Source: Amorphophallus konjac (taxonomy: Eukaryota; Streptophyta; Magnoliopsida; Alismatales; Araceae). From it: a DNA stretch of 64,000 nt. How positions within the stretch are numbered: the stretch's first letter is position 1; every line of letters begins with the position of its first letter. Below, piece after piece: positions 10,530 through 22,765 of the stretch. Below the pieces are notes generated by a model. It saw only the letters and a list, made by a program, of their open reading frames with translations, ran no database searches and was not told the DNA's origin. The translations under genes were made by a program, and so were the position numbers. The stretch is taken from positions 221,077,643 to 221,141,642 of the forward strand of contig CM040128.1 in assembly GCA_022559845.1 (NCBI GenBank), read 5' to 3'.

Positions 10530-12298
10530 ATGGCAAACAAAGGGATGATGCCCGAAGGGCATTCCATTCAAAGACCACCGTTCTTTGATGGATCAAACTA
10601 CCCCTATTGGAAAAATAGAATGTATGTTTTCCTACGTGCCCAGGACTACGATGTCTGACGTGTCATAAGTAGGGGTCCATATGTTTTATCTGAAAATGAA
10701 AATGAGTGGGATGAAGAAGATATAGAGAAGTGTTCATCGAATTTTAAGGCTATGAATATAATTCAATGTGCTGTTCATCCTAACGAATACTCACGAATAT
10801 CTACATATTCCTCTGCGCAGGAGATGTGGAATAAGCTGCAGCTTATATATGAGGGAACATCAGAAGTCAAGGAAACAAAGGCCAACCTCTTAGTTCGGGA
10901 CTATGAGCTGTTCGCAATGAAGCCAGAAGAATCAATTTCTGATATGTTTGCAAGGCTAACAAAAATTACCAATGGACTAAAGGGACTTGGCAATGAGTAC
11001 TCCAACAAGGAACTCGTCAGAAAAGTCCTAAGATCCCTTTCTCCACAGTGGCATACAAAGGCCACAGTAATTGAAGACTCCAAGGATCTAAGTACTTTAA
11101 CTCTGGACGAGTTAATTGGCTCGCTGATGACTTACGAGATAAACATCAAAAGGAGCGAGGAGGATCACAAGAAAAAGAAAGCTGTCACCACAATGGCCCT
11201 AAAGGTGAATCCACACGATTCAGAGGGCAGTGAAAATGATTCAATTGACAACACTGAAGATGAGGAATTAGTTGCCATGATCACACGAAGAGCAAGACGG
11301 TTTGTGAAACGAACCAGAAATTTTGGTGGTCAGTTCAGAAAAGGACCGAGAAGGCAAGGTCCAAACAAAGGTGAAAGTAGCAAGAAAGAGGAAGTAATCT
11401 GCTACGAATGTAAGAAACCCGGGCATATGCGGGGTTAGTGCCCCGATCTGATCAAGAAGGTGAAGAAAGAAAAATTCAGAAAGCCCAAGGCCATGATGGC
11501 CACATGGAGTGATGAAGACCAAGAAGAGTCTGGAAATGAAGATGAACTAGATGAGCTAGTCCAGAATCTATGTCTCATGGCCAATGACGACGAAGGAAAT
11601 GAGGTAGATTCTGAAACAGAAACTCTTACTTCTGAACAATGGCAAATTGCATATGAATCTTTATATGAAAAATATAAAAGATTCAAATATGAAAACAGAA
11701 ATTTGAAAAAAAAATTGATCATTTTGTGCATACAAAAAAAACATGTGAAGAGTGCCATGCTTTAAAATCAGAAAATGAAAACATGAAGCCTGAAAATGAA
11801 ATTCTTGCATCCAAAATTGAACTGTTTGAAGAAGAGATTTCATGCATGAGAGAAGAACAATCCACATTTCTGAAAATGTATGAAGAATTGGAAAATGATA
11901 TGAAACAAGAAAAGCTTGAAAGCATTACTTGCAATGAAGCCAAAGTAAAGGCTGAAAAAGAAAGCCAATCTCAAATGGCTCAAATAAAAGAGCTAAAGGA
12001 TGCTCTTGCCATCCTTGAAAAATCAAAAGTTCAAACAACCCATTGGGCTCCCATAAGTTCAGCATCCTTCAAACCAAAGAAACACATGCATAATTCCTTT
12101 TCAAATGTTGGTAGAAGGAGAAAAAGAGATAGAGCCATCACTTGTTTCTATTGTGGAAAAATGGGTCATGACATGTATGATTGTAGAATTCTGAAATATG
12201 ATGAAGAAAATTCTGCTAGAATTAGACATAAATCATATATGCATCATGTTCCTAACCAACATGGACCCAAGTGTGCTTGGGTACCAAAATCTCCATAA
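10530..12298 (+). pseudogene. gag: Copia gag (broken)
   Basis: The ATG at 10530 (MANKGMMPEG) opens a copia Gag with PPFFDGSNYPYWK and a UBN2-type middle (EMWNKLQLIYEGT). The first zinc knuckle CYECKKPGHMRG loses its last Cys to an in-frame TAG at 11436. A second knuckle, CFYCGKMGHDMYDC, lies near 12145. A Glu/Lys-rich coiled coil occupies about 11650-12030. Defects: TGA at 10656, TAG at 11436, and a frameshift in A-rich sequence around 11705-11745. The C-terminus ends WVPKSP at 12298. The protein would form the particle shell and bind RNA, but cannot be made whole from this copy. Confidence 0.88.
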
Positions 12299-15200
12299 GC
12301 ACTGTGGTTGTGTTGCAGGTTTGCTTGAGAGCTGTAAAGAACAAGTGGTACTTGGACAGCGGTTGCTCTCGGCACATGACGGGGAATAAGGAACTTTTTA
12401 CGGACCTGCATGAAAAGGATGGTGGAACAGTGGCATTTGGTGGTAAGGATAAAGGTAAAATCATTGGAGAAGGAAAAATAGGTAAGAATCAAAAACAGGC
12501 CATTGAGAATGCATTGCTTGTGAAAGGTTTGAATCACAATCTCTTAAGCATAAGTCAACTTTGTGATAAAGGTTGCAATGTGATCTTTGATTCCAACCAC
12601 TACACTGTTGTGAATAGAAACACTCATGAGATTAAATTCATTAGCTTCAGACATAACAATGTTTATATGATTGATCTGAATGATGTCTCTCATGAAAATT
12701 TATGTTTGGTTGCATGGAACAATGTTGATGCTTGGCTATGGCATCGCCGGCTTGGGCATGCCAATTTTAATGTTTTGCTAAAATTATCTAGAAATGATTT
12801 GGTAATTGGACTGCCCAAGTTGAAGGCCATCGATGATGGAGTTTGTGGAGCTTACAGCATGGGCAAACAAAAAAGGACATCATTCAAGTCCAAACAAGAT
12901 GTGACCACATCAAGGCCTCTTGAACTCATCCACATTGATCTCTTCGGACCAAGCAGAACTCACAGCTTGGGTGGTAAATTATATGGATTTGTGATTGTGG
13001 ATGATTATTCAAGATTCTGTTGGGTTTATTTCCTTTTCATAAAAATGATGCCCTGATAGAATTTGAAGCATTTTGCAGATTTGTTCAAAATGATAAAAGG
13101 GTATTGCATCAAAGCTGTGCGGAGCGATCACGGTCGAGAATTTGATAACCATGAGTTTATCAATTTTTGCAGGGCTCAAGGATATATGCATGGCTTCTCC
13201 GCCCTAAGAACTCCGGAACAAAATGGAGTTATGGAAAGGAAGAACATAACGCTGATTGAGATGGCAAGAACCATGCTGAACGAGAATAAACTACCGAGGT
13301 ACTTTTGGGCTGAAGCAGTGAACACGGCCTGCTACATCATAAACCGAGCCATGGTAAGACCATTGTTGAAGAAAACTCCGTATGAGCTATACCGAGGTAA
13401 GAAGCCAAACATTTCATACTTGAGACCATTTGGCTCAATATGCAACATTCATAACAATGGTAAGAAGGACTTGGCTAAATTTGATCCCAAAAGTGACAAA
13501 GGCATATTGCTTGGGTACTCTCTCAATTCAAGAGCATATCGAGTGTATAACTTGAGAACTCTTGTAGTTGAAGAAAGCCCACATGTTATTATTGATGAAT
13601 CATCTCCATCTAGAACTGATGAAAAATCTATTTTGCAGGATGATGAGTTGAAAGATGGCAATATCGAGAAGAAGGAAGAAAAATCAGAAAAATAAGAAGC
13701 GGAAGAACCGAAAGAAGAGGATGCAAATCAGGAAACTCAACTTGAACAGAAACTACCAATGCAATGGACATTTGCAAAGGACCATCCGCCAGAGAATGTA
13801 TTGGGCAATGTACAAGAAGGGATAAGGACACGAGCCTCCTTCAGGGAAGTTGAAACTCATGATTTATTAGCTTTGCTCTCTCAATCTGAACCTCGCTCCA
13901 TTGAAGAGGCCTTGAAAGATGAGTCATGGATCATGGCCATGCAAGAAGAACTACACCAGTTCCAAAGAAACAAAGTGTGGTTCCTCGTACTATGTCCTAA
14001 GAATCACTCCGTGATCGGAACCAAATGGGTGTTTCGAAATAAAATAAACGATCAAGGAGTGGCAATTAGGAACAAGGCCAGGCTTGTAGCCAAGGGCTCT
14101 AGCCAAGAATTAGGAGTTGACTTCGATGAGTCTTTTGCTCCGTAGCAAGACTCGAGGCAGTGAGAGTTCTTTTATCATTTGCTTCTTGTAACAACATTAA
14201 ACTGTTTCAAATGGATGTCAAGAGTGCATTTTTGAATGGCTATATTCAGGAGGACGTGTACGTGGAGCAACCACCGGGGTTTGAAGATACCAAGCAACCA
14301 GACCATGTGTACAAGCTGGACAAAGCACTCTACGGTCTGAAACAAACACCCCGTGCATGGTATGAACGGTTAAGTGATTTCCTCATTCAACATAAATTCA
14401 AACGAGGTAATGTTGATCAAACCCTCTTTACAAAATTGAATGGTAAGGAAATCTTAATTGTTCAAGTTTACGTTGATGACATTATTTTTGGCTCCACTAA
14501 AGATGCTCTCAGCAAAGACTTCACCAAATTAATGCAAAGTGAGTTTGAAATGAGTCTTATGGGAGAACTGACTTTCTTCTTGGGATTGCAGGTGAACCAG
14601 ACGGTTGATGGGATGTTCATACATCAAAGGAAGTATGCAATGGAGTTGCTGAAAAAGTTCAATTTGACAACCACTAAACCACAACCAACTCCAATGTCTA
14701 CTTCAATAAAAATTGACCAAGATGAAACAGGTAAAACCGTGGACCAAAAACTTTTCAGAAGCATGATAGGTTCTTTGTTGTATTTAACTGCCAGTAGGCC
14801 CGACATACAGTTTGTTGTTTGCATGTGTGTTAGATTTCAGTCAAACCCAAAAGAATCACACATGTCGGCTGTTAAACGAATTTTCAGATATGTTGCTGGT
14901 TCAGTTAATTTCGGACTATGGTTTCCGCGTAATTCGAGTCTTGATTTAATTGCTTATTCTGACGCCGATTATGCGGGTTGCAAAGTGGATCGGAAAAGCA
15001 CCAGTGGGTATTGCCAGTTTCTTGGGGGCTGCGTGGTCTCATGGGCCTCCAAGAAACAAAATTCAGTGGCATTATCTACTGCCGAAGCCGAATATGTGGC
15101 TATCGGTAGTTGTGTAGCCCAGGTGTTATGGATCCAACAACAATTGATTGATTATGGCATTTCTTTTAAAAACACCTCAATTCTTTGTGACAACACCTCT

Positions 15201-15425
15201 GCCATAAACTTGTCCAAAAACCCTGTTCATCACTCTCGAACCAAGCATATTGAAATTCGACATCATTTCATTAGAGATCATGTAAGTAAGGGTCATGTAG
15301 AAATCATTTTCATTGAAACCGATCGTCAAATTGTCGACATTTTCACCAAACCTCTAAGTGAAGATAAGTTCACTACATTTAGAAGAGAACTAGGGGTTTG
15401 TAGGATAGAAGAGTATGATTCATAA
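12271..15425 (+). pseudogene. pol: Copia pol: protease, integrase, RT, RNase H (broken)
   Basis: Protease: WYLDSGCSRHMTG (active DSG) near 12340. Integrase: WHRRLGHAN then CGAYSMGK, where a zinc-binding Cys is changed to Tyr; DLFGPS (first Asp), SDHGREFDN (second Asp) and EQNGVMERKN (Glu). RT: MDVKSAFLNG and VYVDDIIFG (intact YVDD) near 14475. RNase H: SDADYAGC, STAEAEY and DNTSAI. The protein ends IEEYDS at 15425. Defects: stops at about 13054, a TAA at 13693 and a one-base loss near 14143 in the FAP-ARLEA region. RT and RNase H (14160-15425) remain open for 421 codons. Confidence 0.93.
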
Positions 15426-16353
15426 CCATGTGCATCATGTGTATACAGGTCACTTCATTACATGTAATTGCATTAGTTCCATGCACAATGTAATTCCCTT
15501 GTCATGCATATGCATCATGTTGTGTGAAAAACAAAAGAAAAATCAAAATGTGTGAAAAATCACTTTGGTGTGCTTCTGCGTTTCTACTATGTATATTGTA
15601 TTCACCCATATTCATTGTTACTTCTATGGCCAAAATCACCTTGGATACAATTACTTTGCCAACAAAGGAGCTAATTTGTTCAAAATCAGAAATCCGGTTA
15701 AGTAGACCATAAACGTCTTATATATTCTTAGTATTTTTTTTCACAAACATCTCCCCAATTGATTTCAACCCACAATTTATTCATATTCTTGATTTCCATG
15801 AATTTTTGTCATTGGGGACTCGAGCCGAACCTTCATTGATCTTCCCATCCTTTTGATCTATTTTTGCTAAAAACCAGGAAATGGGTCGACCCCAAGGGTC
15901 GACCCTCGCAGTTCCAGGAATTGGGTCGACCCCAAGGGTCGACCCTCGCGAACCCAGTTTTTGTCCGGGGTGGAGAGTGAAATGGGTCGACCCAAACCGG
16001 TCGGGCGGACTCGCCGTGCCGTGCCGCTCACGAATGGGGCTCCCAACCCTAAGTTGGACCCCCCCAATGCATAAATTACCTCTCCAAACCCCTTCAAAGC
16101 CAAGCCACCACCTCTTGGAAGCCCTAAACACCCACTCTTGAATCAACATCTTCAAGCCCTAGTCGCGGTTCCTCCGGTGGCCATCCGCGCGAATCCTTCA
16201 TCTTGCGGCTCCGGGCGTCGTTCCTTTCTCTTCCAACACTTGAGGTATGCTCTTGGTGTATGTGGAGGATCTTTTGGCTTACATAGCATTCCTCTCTTGT
16301 TGAACCATCTCGATCTATATCGCATCAAGCGATTCATTCGGTATATGTTTTAG
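15426..16353 (+). other. Copia spacer between pol and ORF3, with U3-like hairpins
   Basis: No supported ORF. Two GGGTCGACCC pairs (about 15882-15945) and one single copy (about 15982) repeat the motif found in the LTR. A GC-rich stretch and a GCATAAATTACC TATA-like word (about 16068) follow, then a C-rich leader up to the ORF3 ATG. This layout imitates the LTR's U3, so an internal promoter for ORF3 is possible (inference). Confidence 0.6.
15882..15991. repeat. Internal GGGTCGACCC palindromes ahead of ORF3
   Basis: Same 10-bp palindrome and CAA spacing as in the LTR arrays, roughly 5.4 kb from the 5' LTR and not part of either LTR. Confidence 0.92.
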
Positions 16354-17499
16354 ATGGCCCCGAAGAGGCGTTCCTCTCAGCGAGGAGAAGCATCGAGCTC
16401 AGCCCGTGAGCGTCGACCTAAGGCGGCTGCAGCTCCGCCAGCAAGCAAGGTCTTGGACCGCACTGTTCTTTGTCCCCGGGCGGTAAACTTTATAAATCTC
16501 ACCCGCCATCTCCGTAGACTAGTTGATCTAATTTGCAGCCAACCGAATTTGGAAACCTTCATGTCTGCACATCGCCGCATTTACCCCAATTTGGTACACC
16601 AATTTTATAGCAATTTGGGTATTTCGGGTGATGTTCCAATTACAACGGTTAATGGACGGGAAATTATTTTATCACCACACTTGTTGGGAGTTGCCTTTGA
16701 CTTGCCAAATGAAGGGTATGCATTTGGTGATGTAGAAGTTTCGGATGCCACTGTTTACCGCTTTATGACTTCTGAAGAAATGGGTGATCGGTCGGTGGCC
16801 GGATTAAATGCAAACCGTTTCCCTCCTATGCAACGTATATTGCACGGAATGATTACAACAATTTTATTGCCACGTGGAGGAGGCCATGACAAGGTTACGG
16901 CGAAACATATGTTCTTGTTTTACTGCTTATTTGGTGGAATTCCCATTAAAATTCCACACCTTATTCTTGATCACATATGTTCAAGCATGATGCACAAGCA
17001 CCGCACTCTACCATATGTTGCGGCCTTGACATCCATATTTACTTATATGGATATTGATTTGTCAAAAGAAGCATCTCAAAATATCCGTGACGCGGACATC
17101 TACACCTATCAATCTATTTGTCACCACATGGGGTTTGAAAAGCAAGATGGCGTGTTAGTTCGTCAAATGAAAAGGGCAGTACCAACAGACAGTTCAGAAG
17201 ATAATGAGGATGACAATGTAGATCAGGCTGAAGATGCTCATGTTCCTGTCGCAGGAATGTCTTCTGAGGAGGCACAACTACTCATGGACCATTTGGATTC
17301 AATTGATGACCGGTTAGACAGGTATGGGGAGACTATGGAGGCTATGCAACAAGAGCTTTCTGATCTGAAACTCTCTCACAAGGAGCACTCTCAGTTTGTC
17401 ACCGACGCCTTGGCCGACCAAGCCCATATGTTTGATGAAATCTTAGCATATATAAGGCATCCTCCTAGTTCCTCCACTCCGGATGACGATGATGACTAA
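16354..17499 (+). CDS. Copia ORF3: 381-aa accessory protein, intact
   Basis: An open frame from ATG 16354, although gag and pol are broken. The N-terminus is basic (KRRSSQRGE). Residues about 45-240 form an alpha-helical globular region (LVHQFYSNLGI, VNGREIILSPHLLGVAFDLP) resembling the 'putative plant transposon protein' family (Pfam Transposase_32, from memory). Residues about 275-300 are acidic. Residues about 305-365 are heptad-rich (LLMDHLDSIDDRLDRYGETM) and probably a coiled coil. The tail is DDDDD. There is no signal peptide or membrane helix, so the older 'env-like' label for SIRE third ORFs is not supported here. Role unknown. Confidence 0.85.
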   Translation: MAPKRRSSQRGEASSSARERRPKAAAAPPASKVLDRTVLCPRAVNFINLTRHLRRLVDLICSQPNLETFMSAHRRIYPNLVHQFYSNLGISGDVPITTVNGREIILSPHLLGVAFDLPNEGYAFGDVEVSDATVYRFMTSEEMGDRSVAGLNANRFPPMQRILHGMITTILLPRGGGHDKVTAKHMFLFYCLFGGIPIKIPHLILDHICSSMMHKHRTLPYVAALTSIFTYMDIDLSKEASQNIRDADIYTYQSICHHMGFEKQDGVLVRQMKRAVPTDSSEDNEDDNVDQAEDAHVPVAGMSSEEAQLLMDHLDSIDDRLDRYGETMEAMQQELSDLKLSHKEHSQFVTDALADQAHMFDEILAYIRHPPSSSTPDDDDD

Positions 17500-17933
17500 A
17501 CAGCGTTGCTCCTCTAGCTTGGCGCTTTTGCTACTCCTCTTTCACCCCCTCCTTTTTGATGATGTCAAAGGGGGAGAACTCTTGGCCTATATGTGCCCCG
17601 GCTACTATATGTTAGTGTGTGATGTGTGCTTGCATGAATGTGTGCCTTTATCCCTTATCATTTTTCTAGTTCATTAGTCCTGTTGCATTTCCTTTTAGTT
17701 TTCATGCATTGCATCTTGTTATTTGCATTACAGACCTTGTTCCTTTTCCACTGATTGTCGGCAAGAAAACCTTGGGATTATGCCACATGATGATCAATCT
17801 TATATTTGGATTTCTTTTTGACCATGTTCTTGAACTGATGGATTGACTCATGATTATGAAATGTGAATGCTTTACAATGTGGTTTCCATTTTTTTGTGAA
17901 ATAGTATTTTGTCATCATCAAAAAGGGGGAGAT
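17500..17933 (+). other. Copia 3' untranslated spacer and polypurine tract
   Basis: T-rich, no gene. It ends with the purine run AAAAAGGGGGAGAT (17920-17933) directly before the 3' LTR, the primer for plus-strand synthesis. Confidence 0.9.
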
Positions 17934-18327
17934 TGTTGAACCCCCTCCTCATGTATATGACTTATGGTTTTTAATGATGATCAAATGGTTTTGTATGAAC
18001 TGAAAATGAGCATAACTACGCTCTGGAAATGAACACATCACTTGAAGACATGGTATTTAAGAAGGCTCAAGAACAGCAACTCATTGTAAGTATTTTGGTT
18101 TCAATGTGCAAAATGTGGAAATAATTCAGACTTTGTTTTTGACAGGACAAAACAATATGGCCAAAGCTCCTCAACGACTGAAGGACGATTGGTGAGATCG
18201 ATCCTAACTCCTCAATTACTTTGTTAGAACTTATTTCTAGATGTGGAGCATTCATGTTTTAATCCCCCAACTTGAACCCCCTGGACTTAGCCTTATTATA
18301 TCTTCATATTAGGAAGTGCAGGAAAAA

Positions 18328-18627
18328 GGGTCGACCCCAAGGGTCGACCCATTGCTGCCAGGCAGATTCCCAATCAAATGGGTCGACCCCAAGGGTCGAC
18401 CCCTGCTTGAGGAATTTATTTCCAGAACGGGTTTCATCATGGGTCGACCCCAAGGGTCGACCCTTTCTGCTCTACTTGTTTAGGCTCCAGCGAGGGTCGA
18501 CCCCTGAAAACTCTAGATGCCAGTTTTGTGAAAACAACAAGGGTTTCTGAGAGGGTCGACCCCAAGGGTTGACCCATGCCGTCTGGCCCTTCTGGCCCCT
18601 CACGAGGGTCGACCCCAAGGGTCGACC
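18328..18627. repeat. GGGTCGACCC array in copia 3' LTR
   Basis: Same units and spacing as 9084-9384. One half-palindrome carries a C-to-T change (GGGTTGACCC near 18567), while the second unit, imperfect in the 5' LTR (GAA spacer), is perfect here. Confidence 0.95.
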
Positions 18628-19228
18628 CTTTCTGGTCTAGGCGGCGCCGTGATTGTGGACTCTTGTCCATGCGAGCTTAATGTCAAACCACACTTGTGTG
18701 GCTGTCCCTAAACGACTCCTTGATGTGTGGATCTTGTCCCTTAGACATCCCTTGACCGCCCTTAGCCTATATATCATCCTATTGAGATGAAAACCCTAAG
18801 AGAAATTCGTATCTTCTAATTTTGGGTTTTTTGCTCTAACCCTTGTGAGTGCAGGTCGCAACCAACAGCCACAACTCTTCTTCCACCTTGTTGTGTACGT
18901 GAAAGTGAAGGAAAGAAGAGGGATTCAAGCCTCCAAATCAACCTCCTGCTGGTTGGCTGCGTGGAGTTCAAGATCGTACCACATCCGAGCACAATTGTCA
19001 AGAACAATCATCGGGCTGCACCAAGTGTTCGACGAAATTCGCTGAAGTGATAGGGGGGGCACCGATCAAGATAAATCACTTTCTAAACTTCTCATTCTGA
19101 ATCATTTAGCTTGATCTTGAATATTTGTGTAAACATAACTTTAGATTCTTGTGTGTGGTGTTCGTGTTCGGAAACACGAACGCGCGTGTGTATGTGTGCA
19201 TGTGCGCGTTTGGCTACCAGATCGGAAG

Positions 19229-19230
<2 letters not shown>

Positions 19231-19287
<57 letters not shown>
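19231..19287. repeat. (GT)n microsatellite in copia 3' LTR
   Basis: About 28 GT units, then GTTTGCTGTTCTAAACAGC and a short GT remnant. Less than half the length of its 5' LTR partner, so it changed after insertion. Confidence 0.95.
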
Positions 19288-19291
<4 letters not shown>

Positions 19292-19690
19292 GTTCTAAAC
19301 AGCGTGTGTGTGTGATTCACTCGTTAGTGAAGCTTTAATCCTCAAGTGTGAGGGGTGGACGTAGGGGACACGGCTGTGTAACCGAACCACCTAAAAAATC
19401 CGTGTGTCTCATGTGTTGTGGATTTTCCGATTCTTGACGAGTGGGTTTCACGGTGAGTTGAGAGATCACTACAACAGCTATTCAAACACATTCCGCATGC
19501 ATTCACGAGTGTGATCCTGTTCGTGCGAGTATTAGTGGTTGTTTGTTTAATCAGCATTGTTTTCTTAAGAGAAGTAAAATTTTATTAGCCAATCAATTCA
19601 CCCCTCCCCTCTTGATTGCCACATTTGGGAATCAACAAAAGAGGAAGAAAATTTTTGCTTTATCTCATATTGCTTACACAACTGAGGTGT

Positions 19691-21500
19691 TCAGTAGTAG
19701 AACTTGCGTAGTGTAGTCGCGTTCCACGTCTGAGGGATGAGTTCTCCTTCCATCGTAGATAACCGGTACGCTCCTTTCCCGAGCGTCTCGACCACTTGGT
19801 AGGGGCCTTCCAAATTAGGGGATAACTTGCCCGCCGCCTCAAGTGGTCGAGAGGGTTCGGCTTTCCTGAGAACGAAGTCTCCCGATTGGAAGTGTCTATC
19901 TTGGACTTTGGCGTTGTAGTATCGATTAAGGCGGCATTGATATTCCATTGCTCGGACGCTGGCAATCTCTCGAACTTCATCTGCTAGGTCGAGGTTTTTG
20001 AGCAGTTTCTGGTTGTTTTCCTCGGGCGAGAAGCAGATGACTTGGAGGGAGGGGTTGCCAATCTCCAACGGGATCACGGCCTCGGTGGCGTACACCAACT
20101 GAAAGGGACTCTCACCGGTTGCTATTCTGGGAGTCGTTCTGTGCGACCAAAGTACGTTCGGCAATTCCCCGAGCCAGCTGCCCTTGGCTTTGTCGAGCCT
20201 AGTCTTAATACCTTTTAAGATAATCTTATTGGCATTTTCAACCAGCCCGTTAGCTTGAGGGTGGGCGACCGAAGTGAATTGATTACGAATGTTCAGGTCG
20301 GCACATCTGTCTCGGAAATAGCGAGAATCAAATTTCCGGCCATTATCGCTCACTATCACCCAGGGGATGCCGTAGCGACAGATGATCGATTTCCAGACGA
20401 AACTCTAGACGGCTGTCTCGGTGATCCTAGCTATGGCTTCAGCCTCGATCCACTTGTTGAAGTAGTCGATGGCAACGATGATGAACTTCTTCTGGGCCTG
20501 AGCCGTAGGGAACGGCCCAAGGATGTTGATCCCCCACCGAGCGAAAGGATAAGGCTCGGTTAGTGTGACGAGCTCCGTTGCCGACTGATGGACCAAATGG
20601 TCAAATCATTGGCATCGGTCACACTATTGCATGTAGGTTGAGCAGTCGTGCTGCAGAGTGGGCCACCAATAACCCTGCCGAAGCAAGATCCTGGTGAGTG
20701 ACCTTCCTCCTTGATGCGCTCTGCATAGGCCTTCGTGAACTTCTTAAATCGCTCAGCTAGCATCGTGAGTACTGATGCACTTCAGAAGGGGACCGGAGAA
20801 GGATCTGTGGTATAAAGTGCCGTCCAGAATGATGAATCACTGAGCTTGGTACTTCAATCTCCGGGCTTCCCGAGGGTCGGGAGGCTCCTGAGAGTCTTGG
20901 AGCCACGACAGATAGGGGGTACGCCAGTCGCTTGAGGAGGCCGAGTCGACAGCCATGAGCTCCGAATCAATGCTCGGTCGCTCTAACTCTTTGAGAAGGA
21001 CCGATCGAGTACTCTCTGGGTCAAGAGAGGAGGCCAGCCGAGAGAGGGCGTCCGCCCAGGAGTTTTCCTCCCGAGCTATTCAGACTACCTCAAAACTCTC
21101 GAACTGTTGTGCCACGGTATTGACCAGCTGGAGGTATTTGACCATCGGTTCCTCCCGAGCTTCATAATTGCCGTTGACCTAGCTAGCGACCAGTTGGGAG
21201 TCAGTGTGGATCCCGACTCACTCGGCCCCTAATCGCCGGGCCATGCGGGCTCCCGAGATAAGGGCTTCGTACTCGGAGGTGTTGTTGGATGCCTAGAAGT
21301 TGAACTTCAAGGCGTATTGCAGCTCTGCTCCTTCGGGAGACTTCAGGAGGATACCGACGCCGCTCCCATCCGAGTTGGAGGATTCGTCGACGAACAATTC
21401 CCAGGTTGGCCCGGGCGCGGACGGAGATTTTTCTTCAGTTGGGACGGTGCTCTCGGCAATGAAGTCAGCGAGTGCCTATCCTTTGATAGCCGAGGGAGGC
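19691..21500 (-). pseudogene. pol: Element A archaeal-type RNase H and integrase (broken)
   Basis: Read right to left. A decayed second RNase H (about 20950-21480) aligns with B's intact one. Next come a zinc-binding region (YWWPTLQHDCSTY) with stops, the integrase core with GINILGPF (first Asp replaced by Asn), VSDNGRKFDS (second Asp) and ANGLVENANK (Glu), and the GPY/F-type end LEGPYQVVETLGKGAY. There is no chromodomain, as expected for Tat. The last 222 codons (19691-20359) are open. Several stops lie upstream. Confidence 0.88.
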
Positions 21501-22765
21501 CGATAAGATATATCGTAGGCCCCGAGCATAATGGCCCACTTGACGAGGGGTCCCAAGGCTTCAGGGTGAGTGAGGATCCTCTTCAGTGGTTCGCCGGTCA
21601 GTACGATGATAGAGTGCCCTTAGAAGTAGGGTCGAAGGCGCTTGGCCGAGGTAACCAACGCTAGCACGAGTCTCTCGGTTGCGGGGTACCTTCTTTCAGA
21701 ATCGTTGAGCACCTTGCTGGTGTAGTAGATCGGTCTTTCGATTCTCGAGTCATTTCTGACCAGGACCGAGCTAACAGTGGATGGAGTTTTCGAGAGGTAC
21801 AGATGTAGGGCTTCACCTGGAACGGGCTTGGACAGCACCGGGGGTGAAGCCATGAACTCCTTAAGCTCAGTGAACGCCTTTTGGCATTCCTCGTCCCATG
21901 CGAACATAGCAGATGCCATTTTGGGCCCCCTCAACAGCTTGAAGAAGGGTAGGCAACGTTCGGCCGCACGGGACAGGAACCGGTTGAGCGCAGCAATGCA
22001 CCGGGTAAGGCATTGGACGTCCTTGGTGCAGGTGGGGGGGCACATGTCCAGGATGGCCTGGACCTTGTTGGGGTTGGCCTCGATCCCACGCTGGGTGACT
22101 AAGAAGCCTAGGAATTTCCCGGACCTTACTCTGAAGGCACACTTGGTGGGGTTGAGCTTCATATTGTACCTCAGGAGAGTGTCAAAGGTCTCTGCTAGGT
22201 CAGCGAAGTGATCCTCGGCCTTGGGGGTCTTGACGAGCATGTCGTCAATGTAGGCCTCGACGTTCCAGCCGAGCTATCCCTCGAACATATGGTTGACTAG
22301 CCTCTGGTACGTGGCTCCGGCATTCTTCAATCTGATAGGCATCCTGGTGTAGTAGTGCACGCCGAAGTCGGTGATGAAGGCGGTCTTCTCGATATCTTCT
22401 GGATCCATTCTGATCTGGTGGTAACCTAAGTAGGCGTCCAGGAAGCTGAGTATCTCGTTGCCCGAGGTTGAGTCAACCAGTTGGTCGATGCTTGGCAACG
22501 GATAACAATCTTTTGGTGTAGCTTTGTTCAAGTCAGTGAAGTCCACACACATCCGCCACTTTCCCGAAGCTTTTGGCACCAGGACGACGTTAGCCAGCCA
22601 CGTTGGGTACATGACCAATCTAAAAAGACCAGTCCTTTGCCCCTTGGTGACTTGCTCCTTGATGACCATCAGACCATGCAAAGACTCGGATGTACCCGGA
22701 AAGAAATTCTTTGTATTGCTACTGAACCTCGGATGGTAGGTCGGCTCCAATCTTTACTCCTAGGG
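21501..22765 (-). pseudogene. pol: Element A reverse transcriptase and RNase H (broken)
   Basis: MYPTWLANVVLVPKASGKW, CVDFTDLNKATPKDCYPLP, SFLDAYLGYHQIRM and RLKNAGATYQRLVNHM lie at 22274-22750. A stop at 22274-22276 precedes the YIDD region (DDMLVKTPKAEDH). The connection and Gypsy RNase H follow (FAWDEECQKAF, RPIYYTSKVL) and end at 21620. Confidence 0.9.

Larger units (their letters stand above)
17934..19637 (+). repeat. Copia 3' LTR
   Basis: 1704 bp, TGTTGAACCC...TCAACA. TATA at 18768-18774. Hairpin array at 18328-18627. Shortened (GT)n at 19231-19287. Confidence 0.95.

Noticed and set aside
16354..17499. Copia ORF3 as an envelope protein
   Set aside because: No signal peptide or transmembrane helix is visible. 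It fits a plant accessory 'transposon protein' family better.
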